64,000 nt of DNA from Ipomoea triloba (GCF_003576645.1 NC_044924.1:22049715-22113714); one strand, 5' to 3'. Positions 44,402-56,565 are shown, counted from the first letter of the stretch. Numbers and translations: made by a program. The notes: a model not told the origin generated them from the sequence alone.

Positions 44402-44870
44402 AGAACCACCCTTGCATCCGTTACCGGTCATGAAGGGAGCGTTTTTAGATGGTGAATATAGAGAGTAGTTTGTACTACACCTACAATCGTTTCTTCTTTA
44501 CTTTCTAGTTCTACCTTTTTTCACTTTACTTAAGAAGATGGGCCTTTTAAAAAGGGATCGGAAAAAGTTGTAATTTGTGAACTGTTAAAGTTTTTGTTTT
44601 TTTTAAACTTTAACAGTTCACAAATTACAACTTTTTCTAAATTATTTAATAGATTATCAAAATTTAATAGATTACAATAATTAATTTTAAAAATTTTCTA
44701 AATAAAACCTCATCCACGATCTTGTATCATGGTCGTATTTTGTGCTTTATGCATTTTTATTCGACCTCATTCTTGGGCTATTATAACATTATTACTATAA
44801 AAGTTTTATACAGTAGTAGTAATAACATGATGTATAAGTAGGGTAAGATAACAATTATAAGAAAATTAAA
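44402..44870. repeat. Third, partial copy of the LHP1 upstream flank
   Basis: Starts AGAACCACCCTTGCATCCG (the first codons of the chromodomain gene, antisense), continues GAAGGGAGCGTTTTTAGATG and AAGATGGGCCTTTTAAAA, and ends after GATGTATAAGTAGGGTAAGA. It follows copy B directly, in the same orientation. Contains a 33-bp perfect hairpin. Confidence 0.8.
44561..44637. repeat. Perfect 33-bp inverted repeat
   Basis: Arms 44561-44593 and 44605-44637 (GAAAAAGTTGTAATTTGTGA... and its complement), 11-base T/G-rich loop. Not present in the other flank copies. Confidence 0.95.
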
Positions 44871-45998
44871 TTACTACTTATATCAAACTAGTATTTTAGC
44901 ACGTACGTTGCACGGAATGGATTTGTTATAATATTTTAAGAATATTTGGATCGATATACAATTATATAAATTATATCATCGAATATTATATAGCGCAATT
45001 GATGAAATTAGTTGAATCGATTATGTTTTCTGATGTTTTTCTTGCTTGAATTAGAATAAATAATTGTCCAATTACCAGTGCGATGTACGGATAAATTTTT
45101 TTATAATACATTTTAAAAAGATCAATATGTAATATGACTTATGTAATTATATTATTACTAAAATAAATATGGGAAAAAAGAGAAATAATCTATTTATAAT
45201 TATTATAAAAATAAATTTAACGACCGATGTTTAGCTTAATTACCATAATAATTATTAGACAAGTACACTAATATATGTGCAATTATACTTTTATACCTTA
45301 TGTATATTCATTTTCACCATATCGCATTTAATTTTTTCTTCCTCCTCTATATTCGAATAAATTAATTTTAATTGTTATAAAAAATCTAACAACCCATGTT
45401 TAATTAATTTTTTTAAAGTTTAAATAATTTAAAATTTTTAAAAGGAAAGTGTAATTAATTTTTTTTAAAGTTTTTAAATAATTTTCAATCAATTAGTAAT
45501 ATCCTTTAACTTTTCCAATTTGCCTTGTTTTCGTCTCCTTTTCTATTAGGATCTTTTTATATTTTCACAAAGGATGATTTTATTTTCATTAATAGTAATA
45601 TAGATATATAAGTACAAATAAGTATTTGAATTATTATTTTTGGTGTAAATAATAATAAATTATTTTTTATTATAAAATTACACAAAAAAAATTTCCATTA
45701 TTCTCACAATTATAATGGTGTAATTATTCTCAAAATTTGGTAAATAAAATTTTGTTACCAATTAAACTTTATTAATTTTTTTTATCAATTAATTAATAAT
45801 ATTAGTTGTGCTGGAAAGTTGAAGGAGGGATTTTATAAGTTTTATTAATAGTGTTGATACGTGAATATAAAAACAATATTACCAATTAATAGATATTAGT
45901 TAATTTTCATTTTACATTTTCTTACCAAAAAAGTTTTATTAATTATTTGACCAATAAAATATTTAATTAATTGACCTCAAAAGTTTGTGCAGAAAAAT
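44871..45998. other. AT-rich stretch without a gene
   Basis: About 1.1 kb, very AT-rich, with no ORF, terminal repeat or RNA gene that I can support. GCACGTACGTTGCACGGA near 44898 resembles the TTGCACGG words common at AT-rich plant repeat ends. Confidence 0.4.
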
Positions 45999-46796
45999 TA
46001 GACCTGGCAATTATGGACACGACCCGTTAACACGACACGAAACCGGACACGAAAATAACGGGTTAGTGTTTAGCCTTAACATGTCTCGGGTCGTTAACGG
46101 GATGACCCGTTAAGAACCCGTTATGTTTTCGGGTCTGAACGGGTCAACCCGTTAAACCTATTAAGAACCCGTTTAACCCGTTAATAGTATCGTGTTAACC
46201 CGTTTACACAAACCCCTTTACACAGACCTGTTTAGAACCCGCTAAGAACCATTGTCATTTATGTAAGAACCATTGTCTTTACAAAATATATCATGAACAT
46301 GATTAAGAATGAATTTACTACAGTAGGCCAAGATCATACACCAATTATTGATATTCAACAATCTAAAATTTGAATGTTTATTGTGTTCAATTTTATTCTA
46401 AAAACTAGTATGGACTTCTTTAATTATGATTTTTGGATATTTTATAATTTTATGAATGTTATAAATTGAATATTTTTTTTAGTTTGTTTGATGGATTGGA
46501 TTGTATGTTTTGTTTCTTTTTTATATAAGTTCACTTTAAATTTTAGTTTTTAATATATCAATAGATTTAGCGGGTTTAAACGGGTTACATGTCATATCGT
46601 GTCGACACGATCTGAAACCTGTTAACAAAACGTGTCTATCGTGTCAATTCGTTTAACCCGTTAACAAATCATGTTCGTGTTCGTGTTCGTGTTACAATTT
46701 TGAACCCGTTAACCATAACGTGTTGTGTTCGTGTTTAGCCTTATCGTGTTCGTGTCGACCCGTTAACGAACCCGTATACACGAATTGCCAGGTCTA
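45999..46796. mobile_element. Non-autonomous hAT transposon
   Basis: Terminal inverted repeats TAGACCTGGCAATT and AATTGCCAGGTCTA, 8-bp target duplication AGAAAAAT at 45991-45998 and 46797-46804. An 8-bp duplication and TAG/CAG-type ends fit hAT. Subterminal regions are filled with AACCCGTTA/TAACGGGT and CGTGTTCGTG words on both sides; the centre is AT-rich without an ORF. Confidence 0.9.
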
Positions 46797-46907
46797 AGAA
46801 AAATGAAATAGAAGAATTTTACTTTTATATATAGTATAGATCATATAAAGCTTACTAAATAAAGTCATTACATGTATACATCAATCAATAATAATTTTAA
46901 TCGGTAA

Positions 46908-46947
<40 letters not shown>

Positions 46948-46948
46948 N
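46908..46948. repeat. (TA)n microsatellite ending in N
   Basis: About 19 TA units ending in an unresolved base at 46948. Confidence 0.95.
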
Positions 46949-46949
46949 T

Positions 46950-47460
46950 TGATTGTTGGAATTTTTATTTTTTTTAATATTATCATGAGATGAATTTAAT
47001 TACGTACATTAACATAATATAGTAATATTTTTTAATACTATAATATACATCGTATAGTAATATGATTATTGAAATTTTTTTTAATATTATCATGAGAGGA
47101 ATTTAATTATGTACATTAACATAATACAGTAATATTTTTTTTGAATACTATAATATACATCATATAGTAATTTGATTGTTGAATTTTTTTTAATATTATC
47201 ATGAGAGAAATTAAATTGCGTACATTAACATAATATTGTAATATTTTTTTTAATACTATAATATGCATCATATAGTAATTTGGTTGTTGGAATTTTTTTT
47301 TGAATATCATCATGAGAAGAATTTAATTACATACATTAACATATAATATAGTAATATTTTTTTGAATACAATAATATACATCATATAGTAATTTGATTGT
47401 TAGAATTCTTTCTTTTAATATTATCATGAGAGGAATTTAATAATATAGTAATATTTTTAA
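46950..47460. repeat. Tandem repeat of about 107-113 bp, 4-5 units
   Basis: CATGAGA(G/T)GAATTTAATT marks units at 46984, 47091, 47200, 47311 and 47424; spacing rises from 107 to 113 through growing T runs. ACATTAACATAATA and ATATACATCATATAGTAAT recur in each. ORFs read here (47116-47313) are by-products. Confidence 0.9.
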
Positions 47461-48140
47461 TGGGTTATTGTTCTTATAGTACCAAATAGATCGTATACTA
47501 ATATATATGGGAGGCGGTGGTGTTATGTGGGTGGAGGGGCGATAGTTCGGCGGTGGTGAGTGAGTTGCGACAGAGAGAGAGAGAAAGAGAAGGGTATTGG
47601 GTTTTTGGGGGAAGGCTGCAGCGACTAGGACCAAAATTAAACATAACAATTATATATATAGCAGGTCACCGTGACCAGCATAGTGACTAAAAAACTGAAC
47701 ATTCTGAAGTTGGGTGTCAAGCTGCTGGTCACACCGTGACCAGCAACTTGACACCCAACTTCAGAAAACTAAAGCTGTGGCGTCACTAAGAGGGTCACGG
47801 TGTGAACCCCATAGTGACGGCAGAAACAGAATGCATGTCAAATGAGGTCACGTTGTTGGTCACGGTGTGACTAGCAGCGTGACGGCCATTGGTACCTCAT
47901 TTTGTAATTTCTGGACCATGTTATCGCCCGGTAAGACCATAAGTGTTCGTTGGAACCTTGTACCTGCTGGTTACCACACTTTAAACAAAACATTAGCTTC
48001 CCCACACTTCTGCCTTTGCACAAGATGAACTAAAATAGAAAGAACAATAAAAATAAATAAATAAAATAAAATAAAAGCGTAAATGAGCGTGGGGTGCCTC
48101 CCAAGAGCGCCACGTTTAACGTCCTTAGCCCGACGCAAAA
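47461..48140. other. Region 3' of the Athila pol, with a long hairpin
   Basis: Holds a GA-rich stretch (47572-47594), a cluster of GGTCAC/GTGACC words and a 31-bp hairpin (47702-47766). From about 48080 the sequence GTGGGGTGCCTCCCAAGAGC followed by GTTTAACGTCCTTAG, read on the minus strand, is the conserved segment after integrase in Athila elements. No LTR could be delimited. Confidence 0.5.
47702..47766. repeat. 31-bp inverted repeat with 3-base loop
   Basis: Arms TTCTGAAGTTGGGTGTCAAG... (47702-47732) and the near-perfect complement (47736-47766), one mismatch. Surrounding GTGACCAGCA/GGTCACGGTG words extend the pairing potential. Confidence 0.95.
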
Positions 48141-49327
48141 TCAATTCAATTTTTGAAGCTCAACCAACTTCGCGGTTTCCACTAGACGATCCACACTCCC
48201 TCCATGGTACTTTTTTACTTGGTGCCCATTAACTTTAAAATTCCCTTTTTCCGGGTGTGTAACCTCAATGGTGCCATATGGGAACACCTTTGTGATGGTG
48301 AATAGACCTGACCATCTAGACTTAAGCTTTCCAGGGAATAGCTTTAATCTAGCATTGAACAACAACACCTGATCACCTTCCTTGAACTCTTTGCCTTGTT
48401 TAATATGCCTGTCATGATAAACTTTAGTTCTTTCTTCGTAAGCCTTAGAGTTTTCATAGGCTAGAGTTTTCCATTCTTCCAATTCATCTAATTGCCAAAG
48501 TCTTTCTCTCCCTGCAAAATCAATATCACTATTAAGCTTTTTAATGGCCCAGTAGGCCTTGTGCTCAACTTCCACTGGCAAGTGGCATGCTTTGCCATAA
48601 ACCAACCGGAATGGAGTGGTTCCACTAGGGTTTTATAAGCTGTTCTAAATGCCCATAAAGCATCATCAAGCTTCTCAGGCCAATCCCTACGGTGCCTTGC
48701 CACCGTTTTTTCCAAAATGGCCTTAATATCCCGGTTTGCATTTTCAACTTGGCCACTAGTCTGACGGTGGTAAGGAACTCCCCCTCTATGTTGCACCCCA
48801 TATTTTGCCAACACTTTTTCCAAAGGTGCATTTCTAAAGTGAGTTCCCCTGTCACTAATAAGCACACGATGCACCCCGAACCTAGAGAACAACTTTTTAA
48901 GAAAAGCAATTACCGATCTGGCATCATTTGTTCTCAAGGCCTGTGCCTCTACCCACTTAGAGACATAATCTATGGCCACAAGGATATATTTAAGCCCCTT
49001 AGCATCAGGAAACGGGCCTACGAAATCTAAACCCCAAATATCAAACACCTCACAAGCTAGGATATAGGTTTGAGGCATCTCATCTCTCCCAGAAATATTA
49101 CCTACCCGCTGGCATCTATCACAATTTCGAACACAGCATTGGGCATCTCTAAACAACGTAGGCCAATAGAAACCAGCTTCTAAAACCTTCCTAGCTGTTC
49201 TATTTGCAGAATGGTGCCCCCCAGTAGGCCCAGCATGGCAATGGCCTAAGATTTCCAATCCCTCATTCTCCGACACACACCTCCTAATCATCTAATTAGC
49301 ACAAACACGGAAAAGAAAAGGGTCATC
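48141..49327 (-). pseudogene. Athila integrase
   Basis: 49291-48488 holds the zinc-binding part ([12 protein letters not shown] ... CDRCQRVGN) and the DDE core ([53 protein letters not shown]). A frameshift near 48610 moves the end into 48141-48605 ([46 protein letters not shown]), the GPY/F-type C-terminal module. Two stops upstream (near 49276 and 49326) separate it from the RNase H side. Confidence 0.9.
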
Positions 49328-52169
49328 CTAGAAGTAGTGCCTAGCCTCGGCTAAGAACTTTCTTCTACCATGGGAATCTAAGTGAGTGGGCATGACTCCC
49401 CCAAGGAGATAATTGGCTATATCAGCATACCAAGGGACCTCATCCGTACTCAACAATTTCTCATCAGGAAAACGCTCATCAATCTTAGACCTCACATCCC
49501 CACACTCTGGCTGCTCAATTCTAGAAAGATGATCAGCAGCCCCATTTTTCAGAACCTCTCTTATCTCGAATTTCAAGGTCAAACTCTTGCAAGAGTAGGA
49601 CCCACCTTATTAATCTAGGCTTGGCCTCGACTTTAGACATCAGATATCTTAAAGCCGCATGGTCTGTGAACACTATGACTTTAGACAACAGAAGGTAGGA
49701 CCTGAACTTATCAAGGGCAAAGACAACTGCCAACAACTCCTTCTCAATGGTGGTATAATTTTGTTGAGTTTTGTCTAAAGTCTTAGAAGCAAAGGCAATT
49801 GGTTGAAAATATTTATTCTTCCTTTGCCCCAAGACCACACCTACTGAATAACCACTAGCATCACACATAAGTTCAAATGGCAATGCCCAATCAGGTCCTA
49901 CTAAAACAGGAGCACTCACCAACATCTCCTTAAGAGTCCTAAAGGCAACTAGGCACTCCTCTCCAAATTCAAACTCAACATCTTGCTCTAAAAGCTTGGT
50001 CAAGGGTCTGGCTATCTTAGAAAAATCTTTAATGAACCTTCGGTAAAACCCCGCATGACCTAGGAAACTTCTTAAGCTAGAAACAGAGTTGGGTGGAGGT
50101 AGGTTTTCTATAACAGATGTTTTTGCTTTGTCGACTTCAATTCCCTTCTTTGAAACCTTATGCCCCAACACTATTCCCTCTTCCACCATATAATAACACT
50201 TCTCCCAACTCAATGCAAGATTTACCTCTTGACACCTTACCATTACTTTTTCCAGATTTTCAAGACATTGTTCAAAAGATTCCCCCCAAATGGTAAAGTC
50301 ATCCATAAAGACCTCCATGAAGTCTCCAATGTAATCCCCGAATATGGCTATCATGCACCTCATGAAAGTGGCCGGTGCATTACACAGGTCAAATGGCATG
50401 CGTCTGTATGCAAAGGTTCCAAAAGGACAGGTGAAAGTGGTGTTTTCTTGATCTTCTAAAGCCACAGGGATTTGAAAATATCCACTCATCCCATCTAGAA
50501 AGCAATAAAACCCATGGCGACTAATCCTCTCTACCATTTGGTCAATGAAAGGTAAGGGAAAATGATCCTTACGGGTGGCATCATTCAACCTTCTATAGTC
50601 AATGCATATCCGCCAACCCGTGACCTTCCTAATAGGAATCAATTCATTTTTTTCATTGGTCTCAACAGTTATCCGCCCTTTCTTTGGCACAACATGGGTC
50701 GGACTCACCCAAGCACTATCAGAAATGGAGTAAATCATCCCCACATCTAGGAGTCTGACTACCTCATTCTTCACTACCTCATTCATATTAGGGTTTAATC
50801 TTCTTTGGGGTTGGGCTACAGCCTTAGCTTCATCCTCTACGAGGATCTTATGAGTGCATAAAGTGGGGCTAATCCCTTTCATATCACTTAGTTTCCACCC
50901 AATTGCCCCCTTATTCTTTTTTAACAACCCCAAAAGTCTATTCTTTTGATTCTCCTCCAGTGAAGACGAAATCACCACTGGAAGTGTAGAATCTTCCCCC
51001 AGAAAAACATACTCTAAATGCTCGGGTAAGGGTTTAAGCTCACTCTTTGAACCACTTTCTTCCATTCCTCCCTCTTGTTTTTCTTTCACATTATCAGCCA
51101 CTAATGCAACCCTTTTCAATCCAACCATTTCCTCCTCAACTTCACCATTCATATGACAACAAGCATTATCATTTTCAACAGCAGAAATAGCATCACAAGC
51201 ACAAGCATCAACATTGTCAAACTCATCAAAATCCAAAGATTCATCATTTACACAGTCAACAAGATTATTATCAACAAGTTCAAAATTCTTTTCACAACAA
51301 GCAATAGTAGTGCCCCAACTAAACCTATCAAGATCTCTTTTGTTTTTTTCATCAAGAATCAAATGGGGCACTACCGACTCAATGTGGTTATGCAATATAT
51401 CTACAAAATTACAAGAATCATCAGCAGACATGGGGTATTTTTTCAATTTAGACACGTCAAAACTAGCACACTCGTCACCAGCACGAATGACTAGTTTCCC
51501 ACTCCCAACATCAATAAGTGCCCTCGCAGTTGCCAAGAATGGCCTACCAAGGATTAATGGCACCTTAATGTCGGTGTCCATGTCTAAAATAACAAAATCC
51601 ACTGGAAAGATAAACTTATCAACTCTAACCAACACGTCTTCGACTATCCCCTTGGGATGTTTAATAGACCGATCGGCCAACTGAATACAAATACGTGTTG
51701 GTTTAAGAGTTCCGAAATCCAAATTCTTAAAGAGTTCAAATGGCATAAGATTAATACTTGCACCTAAGTCAGCTAAAGCCTTATGAAAATCTGTGTCACC
51801 TATCTGGCAAGGAATCGTGAAGCTCCTAGGATCCTTTAGCTTTTGAGGTAAGTCTTTCTGCACAATTGCTGAACATTCCTCACCAAATACCACAGTGGTT
51901 GATTCCTCCAGTTTCTTCTTATTGGTGAGGAGGTCCTTCAAAAACTTTGCATATCTTGGCATTTGGCCCAAGGCATCTACAAAAGGCATGTTAATATGCA
52001 GTTGTTTTAAAAGGTGCAGAAACTTACCATACTGAGTTTTGTCCTCATTTTTCTTCAACCTCCCAAGATAGGGAAGTGGTGGCCTGTAAACTGGAACATA
52101 AGCTTTTTCCTTGCCTTTTTCTAAGGATTTCTCAACATGTGGACTTACGGGTGCAACTAGACTAATGTT
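49328..52169 (-). pseudogene. Athila protease, reverse transcriptase and RNase H
   Basis: The 841-codon ORF (49533-52058) holds the protease (ADLGASINLMP, PLILGRPFLATARALIDV), then RT (WRICIDYRRLNDATRKDHFP, YFQIPVALEDQENTTF, catalytic MDDF, YRRFIKDFSKIARPL) and RNase H (CDASGYSVGVVLGQ, YTTIEKELLAVVFALDKFRS, FTDHAALRYL). FDLCNAPATF has Asp where Gly is usual. A frameshift near 49590 puts the end (ENGAADHLSRIEQP-type) in 49328-49582. The ORF continues upstream in frame to a TAG at 52170. Confidence 0.92.
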
Positions 52170-54215
52170 CTATTCTGCACTCTCTTCAACATGGACTTTC
52201 ACATTTTCTTCCTCAATTGGGCTCTTTGAGGTCGAGCCCTTATGCAACACAGGATCAGGAAGCTCTTTATCACTTCTCAAAGTAATGGTCTGAACTCTCT
52301 CCCGGGGGTTATTTTCTGTGGTACTAGGAAGTGCTCCCTGGGGTCTTTCTGCCATTGTTTTGGTAACCTGGGCCATCTGATTTTCCAGATTGCGAATGGA
52401 AGAAGTGGACTCTTGCCTGTAGTTTGAGACCTCTTGCTTGTAGTTTGAGACCTCTTGTCTCACAGCTGAAACTTCCTGTCTTATATCTTGTTTCCACTCC
52501 TGCCTCATGTGTCCCATGTCTTGCTTGATTTCAGTCATCATTCTCAACATTTTTTCTTCAAAACTCTCCCTCGGTGGCTCATCTCTAGGAGGATAATTTC
52601 CTATTCTCTTTGTAGGTGGTGGTCTATAGGGCCCCTCTCTTTGAGGTGGAATTTGAGTGTTAGCATTGCCCCTATAGGTGTTATATGAAGAACTTCCACC
52701 CTGATTTCCTCCTATCCTTTGATTTTGCCACCCTTGACTTTGACTTGGGTGCTGTTGCCACCCTTGACCTTGCCTCCAGTTCTGATTGGTGTTACCATAT
52801 GAATTGATATTTTGATGCCTTTGGTAGCCCACAACACTCACTTGCTCACAACCGGGGTCGTCATATGTAGAAGTGCATTCTTGTGTCCCGTGAGGTCCAC
52901 CACATATGTCACAGTAAAGAACTAGTGACATACATGGATTTCCCTCCTGTGGTTGTTTTCCCATCTTCTCAATCCTTGCCTGGAGCCTCCGGATTTCATG
53001 TCCCATTGCCTCAACTCTAGCATCTGAAGCGGTGCTGTTACTCACCTCATACAACCCAGACTTGGAATCCCTTTTATTATAACAACAAGATGTGTTAGCT
53101 GAAATAGTCTCAATCAATTCCTCAGCATCTTCTGGCAATGAGGACACAAATGCTCCTTTCGATGAGGAATCCAACAGCATCTTATTCTCATCTGTTAGTT
53201 CCCCGTAGAAAGAACTGATGACATCCCATGGATGAAACACGTCTGGTGGGAATTGTCTTTTAAGTGCCTTGAATCTCCTCCGGGCTTCCCCTAATGACTC
53301 CATTAATCCTTGCTTGAACTCCTGAACTTGCTTCCTAATTTTTAGAGTCTTTGTTAAGGGAAAGAACTCCTGTATGAATTCTTTGTGCAATTGTTCCCAG
53401 GACCTGAAGTGATTGGTTGCATGAGAATCCAACCAACGAGAAGCATCCCCTATAACTTAAAATGGGAATAACTTGAGCCGAACCACTTCTTCAGGCACCC
53501 CATTCTGTCTGTACATTCCACAAGACCTCACAAACCGAGTGATGTGGCCATGTGGATCCTCTGAAGGCAAACCACTAAATGGAGCATTCTGAACCAAAGT
53601 TATAACCGAAGGCTTGATGTCAAAGTTGTTTGCTTCCACTGGTGGTATGTAAATAGAGTGGTGCATACTGAACTCTGGGGTCATCAAATCTGCTATAGTT
53701 CTTCTTTCTTCTCTTCTTTCCTCTCTCATATAACCCCGGTAGTTCTCCCGTGGAGCATTCATCCTCCTTGGTTCATAGTAATCATCTCTAGGAACTTCTC
53801 TTCCTCTTTGATCAAAGAAGTTCTCCCTTGGTGCATTTCTCCTTCTTGGCTCAAACTGATCTTCCCTTTCATAGAATCCAGCTCTATCATTGGGCTGCTC
53901 ATAGTAGGGATCCCTTTCTTGGTACTGCCCAACATGGGGTGGTGGTATCAATGGTTGATCCCTTTCCCTTTGACGAGGTTGTTCCTCATTTTCATCTACA
54001 TCTCTCAATGGGGATCTGTTCTGAGGTGCACTCAATCCTGCACTCATTAATGTTTCAGTAGTGACCCCGTCTGGGTGTTCAACCCTGCTTGGTGAAGCCA
54101 TTTCTTCAATAATATGTTCTTGATTACGGGCTGCTCTGTTCCGTCTTTTCACTATCGCGTTGATCTCGTGGTCAATTGCTAGCAATCCTTGTACCCCTTT
54201 GGAACGGGTTTGCAT
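52170..54215 (-). pseudogene. Athila gag
   Basis: Two ORFs in the same frame (53457-54215 and 52170-53432) separated by one TAA (FPF-stop-VIGDA). The start MQTRSKGVQGLLAIDHEI is typical of Athila. The middle is rich in charged RER/PRREN residues; the gag core reads QEFFPLTKTLKIRKQVQEFK and FHPWDVISSFYGELTDENK. A zinc-finger-like CDICGGPHGTQEC follows, then a Gln/Gly-rich stretch and coiled-coil-like repeats (RQEVSNYKQEVSNYRQ). The same frame runs into pol past a single TAG at 52170-52172. Confidence 0.88.
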
Positions 54216-54478
54216 GCAACTAGCTATTCACCTGTAAGCACAAAAACAACAACAACGCTTTTGCAACTAAAAGTAGTTGCTAGTGAGAGTAATAATCAAT
54301 TTAATTGCATAAAAAGAAAAAGAAAGAAAAAAAATCAAGAAGGTACTTTCTAATAACAATAAACAAACAAGATGTGGTTAGACTCTCTAACTTAGATGAT
54401 GGCTCAGAGTAGGGATCATATTTTTCTGAAAAAGTTGACAAATTCGATTAAATGAAAAATGTTATAAAATATTATAGA
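54216..54478. other. Athila 5' side and junction
   Basis: An A-rich leader (54240-54340), then unrelated AT-rich sequence. No LTR or primer site recognised. Confidence 0.4.
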
Positions 54479-55100
54479 TCATAATAATAGTTGAAGATTT
54501 GTATTGCTTAAAGTTTCTAAAATCACGTACATAGTTCTCCTCAGCTTCATTTGTAATCCACTTGTCATTCTTACAACGTGTGAACTTAAACAAAGCAATC
54601 CTATTAGGCATAAAACATCCCTCCTCTTTTTGCCTCTATGGTTAAACAAATAAGCAATAATCAATTAAATATATATCTCAATTGAACCATAAATGAAATT
54701 TGAATACATACGAGTTCATTAAAGACAGGCACAAATGCTGTCGATCCTTGATTATGAGGCATTTTTTGTTGGCTGCGGCACCAAGAGTTTATCATGCATT
54801 TCACCTATAGTATTAAGCATCACAATAATATAAATATTTTCATCAAGCCAAAAGTATAACTATATAACTATAATATGAGGAAGAAAAAAACCTGTACATC
54901 TCCTTTAGACCAATAATCACATAGCTCATTCCAATTCTCAGTTGTTAGACCTTTAGGAACATGTAACTTTACCTCAGTTGCAGAGTTATATTTCAATAAC
55001 TCTTTGTGCAATGCATGCTTGTAGTTTCTATAGTGAACTTTTAGAATGTTCTCCACACATTGAAAGACCTGAGAATCTTCTCAAACGTTTACAATATCTA
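54479..55100 (-). pseudogene. CACTA (Ptta/En-Spm type) transposase gene, 3' exons
   Basis: Minus-strand exons in the order of the plant transposase family 24: about 55100-54890 LKVHYRNYKHALHKELLKY, ENWNELCDYWSKGDVQ; about 54800-54712 KMPHNQGSTAFVPVFNEL followed by GTATGT; about 54640-54479 MPNRIALFKFTRCKNDKW, ITNEAEENYVRDFRNFKQY. The W..L.-YW..-Q and GS.-F signatures are clear. An upstream exon lies beyond the solo LTR at 58860-58951. Several frames and missing ends make it a relic. Confidence 0.75.
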
Positions 55101-55532
55101 ACCTCATCTGCCAAAAACAAGGAAAAATATTGTAAATTTTAGAAGTTGGTGTAACACCCCAATTTCTGCTCCGACAACTATTACAATATGCGTAATATAA
55201 CGCTACGGAAGCTTACATCTTACAGCAGTAAACTGGGTGCTACCGCCACACTTAGAATGAAGCCTATCACCTCTTTGATAAAACTTCCACTCTAAGTGCA
55301 CAGGCTAAAAGAAACACACTCAACATCAACACCCCAAACATCAAAATATAATATTTTAGGCATATATATTAATATCAAAAGGTATTTGTAAGAATTTGCC
55401 CGACGGCTGTTATTTACAAACTTCGGGTCCTCCACTGCCCTAACAGACTAGAGCCAGCCAAAACTAAGGCTACCAAAAGATATATATACACAAAAAGAGA
55501 AAACCATCCAAAAACTTCCCAACTCTGGCCCT

Positions 55533-55988
55533 CTAATCCAAACTTCGGTACACCGGTGTGGTGTACGTGCCCCAAACGAGGTGCCACTCTCCCTCGAACC
55601 ACATGATGTGATCGAGGAAGCGACACTCGACTAACATCATTGACCACTCGTCACGAAAATCTCGTGGGTCGGAGTCCCACGGACACGGGTAGCGGACAAT
55701 GAACTCGATAGGGTCAGAACCGGGAATAAGCTCTATGGGGTAGTACCCATACTGAGCATTTAACTCATCTACTAAGTCCAAAAAGGAATAAGGATTGACT
55801 GGGCTGACTGGGGTTGCTGGAGTATAGTCAGGGGACGCTGGAGTATAGTCTGGAGAGCTTTGAGAATCGGGTGGAGAATAGGGGTCTCTGTCCGGCGTGT
55901 CATGCAAAGTCTGACCAACAAAAGTAGGTCCCGGGCAAACATGATCAGGAGTGTTTGCCGGGCTACAGGATCCTTCACTGGATGACAT
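55533..55988 (-). CDS. ORF inside the solo LTR, preceded by a splice acceptor
   Basis: A 151-codon ORF whose ATG follows TCATTTCAG directly. Start MSSSEGSCSPANTPDHV, then Pro/Ser/Thr-rich repeats (SPDYTPASPDYTPATP), then a compact part with YPIELIPGSDPIEFIVRYP, DPRDFRDEWSMMLVECRFL and MWFEGEWHLVWGTYTTPVYR. The acidic/aromatic second half looks like a folded domain, but I recognise no family. The upstream ATG at 56087 in the same frame would lie in the intron. A related LTR at 58952-59316 preserves the last codons (VYR.L. stop). Confidence 0.5.
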   Translation of the reverse strand: MSSSEGSCSPANTPDHVCPGPTFVGQTLHDTPDRDPYSPPDSQSSPDYTPASPDYTPATPVSPVNPYSFLDLVDELNAQYGYYPIELIPGSDPIEFIVRYPCPWDSDPRDFRDEWSMMLVECRFLDHIMWFEGEWHLVWGTYTTPVYRSLD

Positions 55989-56565
55989 CTGAAATGACGT
56001 ACACGGTGAAGTGTAATTAGCACAACGGCTAAGTAAGGTAATCCATTTGTCACTTCCATCAGATAAAAGTTTTGACAAATAATTCATAAAGGTAAATACA
56101 CATTACCAAATATGGTGTCCATGCCTTTCATTACTGCAATCAACAATTAATGCCATATAATCACAAGCATATAATGAGTATATAAGTCACAACACATTTC
56201 CTTATCAAACTTCCTAGTTTATCAAACTAGGTTGCCTTTGATTTCTTTTCATACAGGATAGGTTTTCAGAACTATCCCTGTCTATCACACATGTCAATGC
56301 CACAATTATGACTTCTAGTTGTCTTCAATTATGAAAACGTTACTTAGTTTCTGACTAGAAGCAAGAGACCTTATTGAGGATACAAGTTTCTTTGACTAGA
56401 CCGAAATCGGATCTGGACATGGGGATTACGGTCCTGCCCCAAGTCTCGTTCGTGATCCCTTGGACGAAGGTTCATCATTATGGTCCCTAGTTTGGCCCCA
56501 CCTAGGTCCATAAAGCTGATACCAACCCGAAAATGACATGAGTATCTATACTTAAGTGTGCACAC

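Larger units (their letters stand above)
48141..54215 (-). mobile_element. Athila-type Ty3/gypsy retrotransposon, coding part
   Basis: Minus-strand gag, protease, RT, RNase H, integrase in gypsy order, with Athila-typical sequences (MQTRSKG start, TKTLKIRKQVQEF, FTCPFGTFAYRRMPF, MDDFTIWG). I find neither LTR within the window: upstream of gag the sequence changes to unrelated DNA by about 54440, and the usual tRNA-Asp primer site is not seen. At least six lesions break the frame, so it is defective. Confidence 0.9.
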
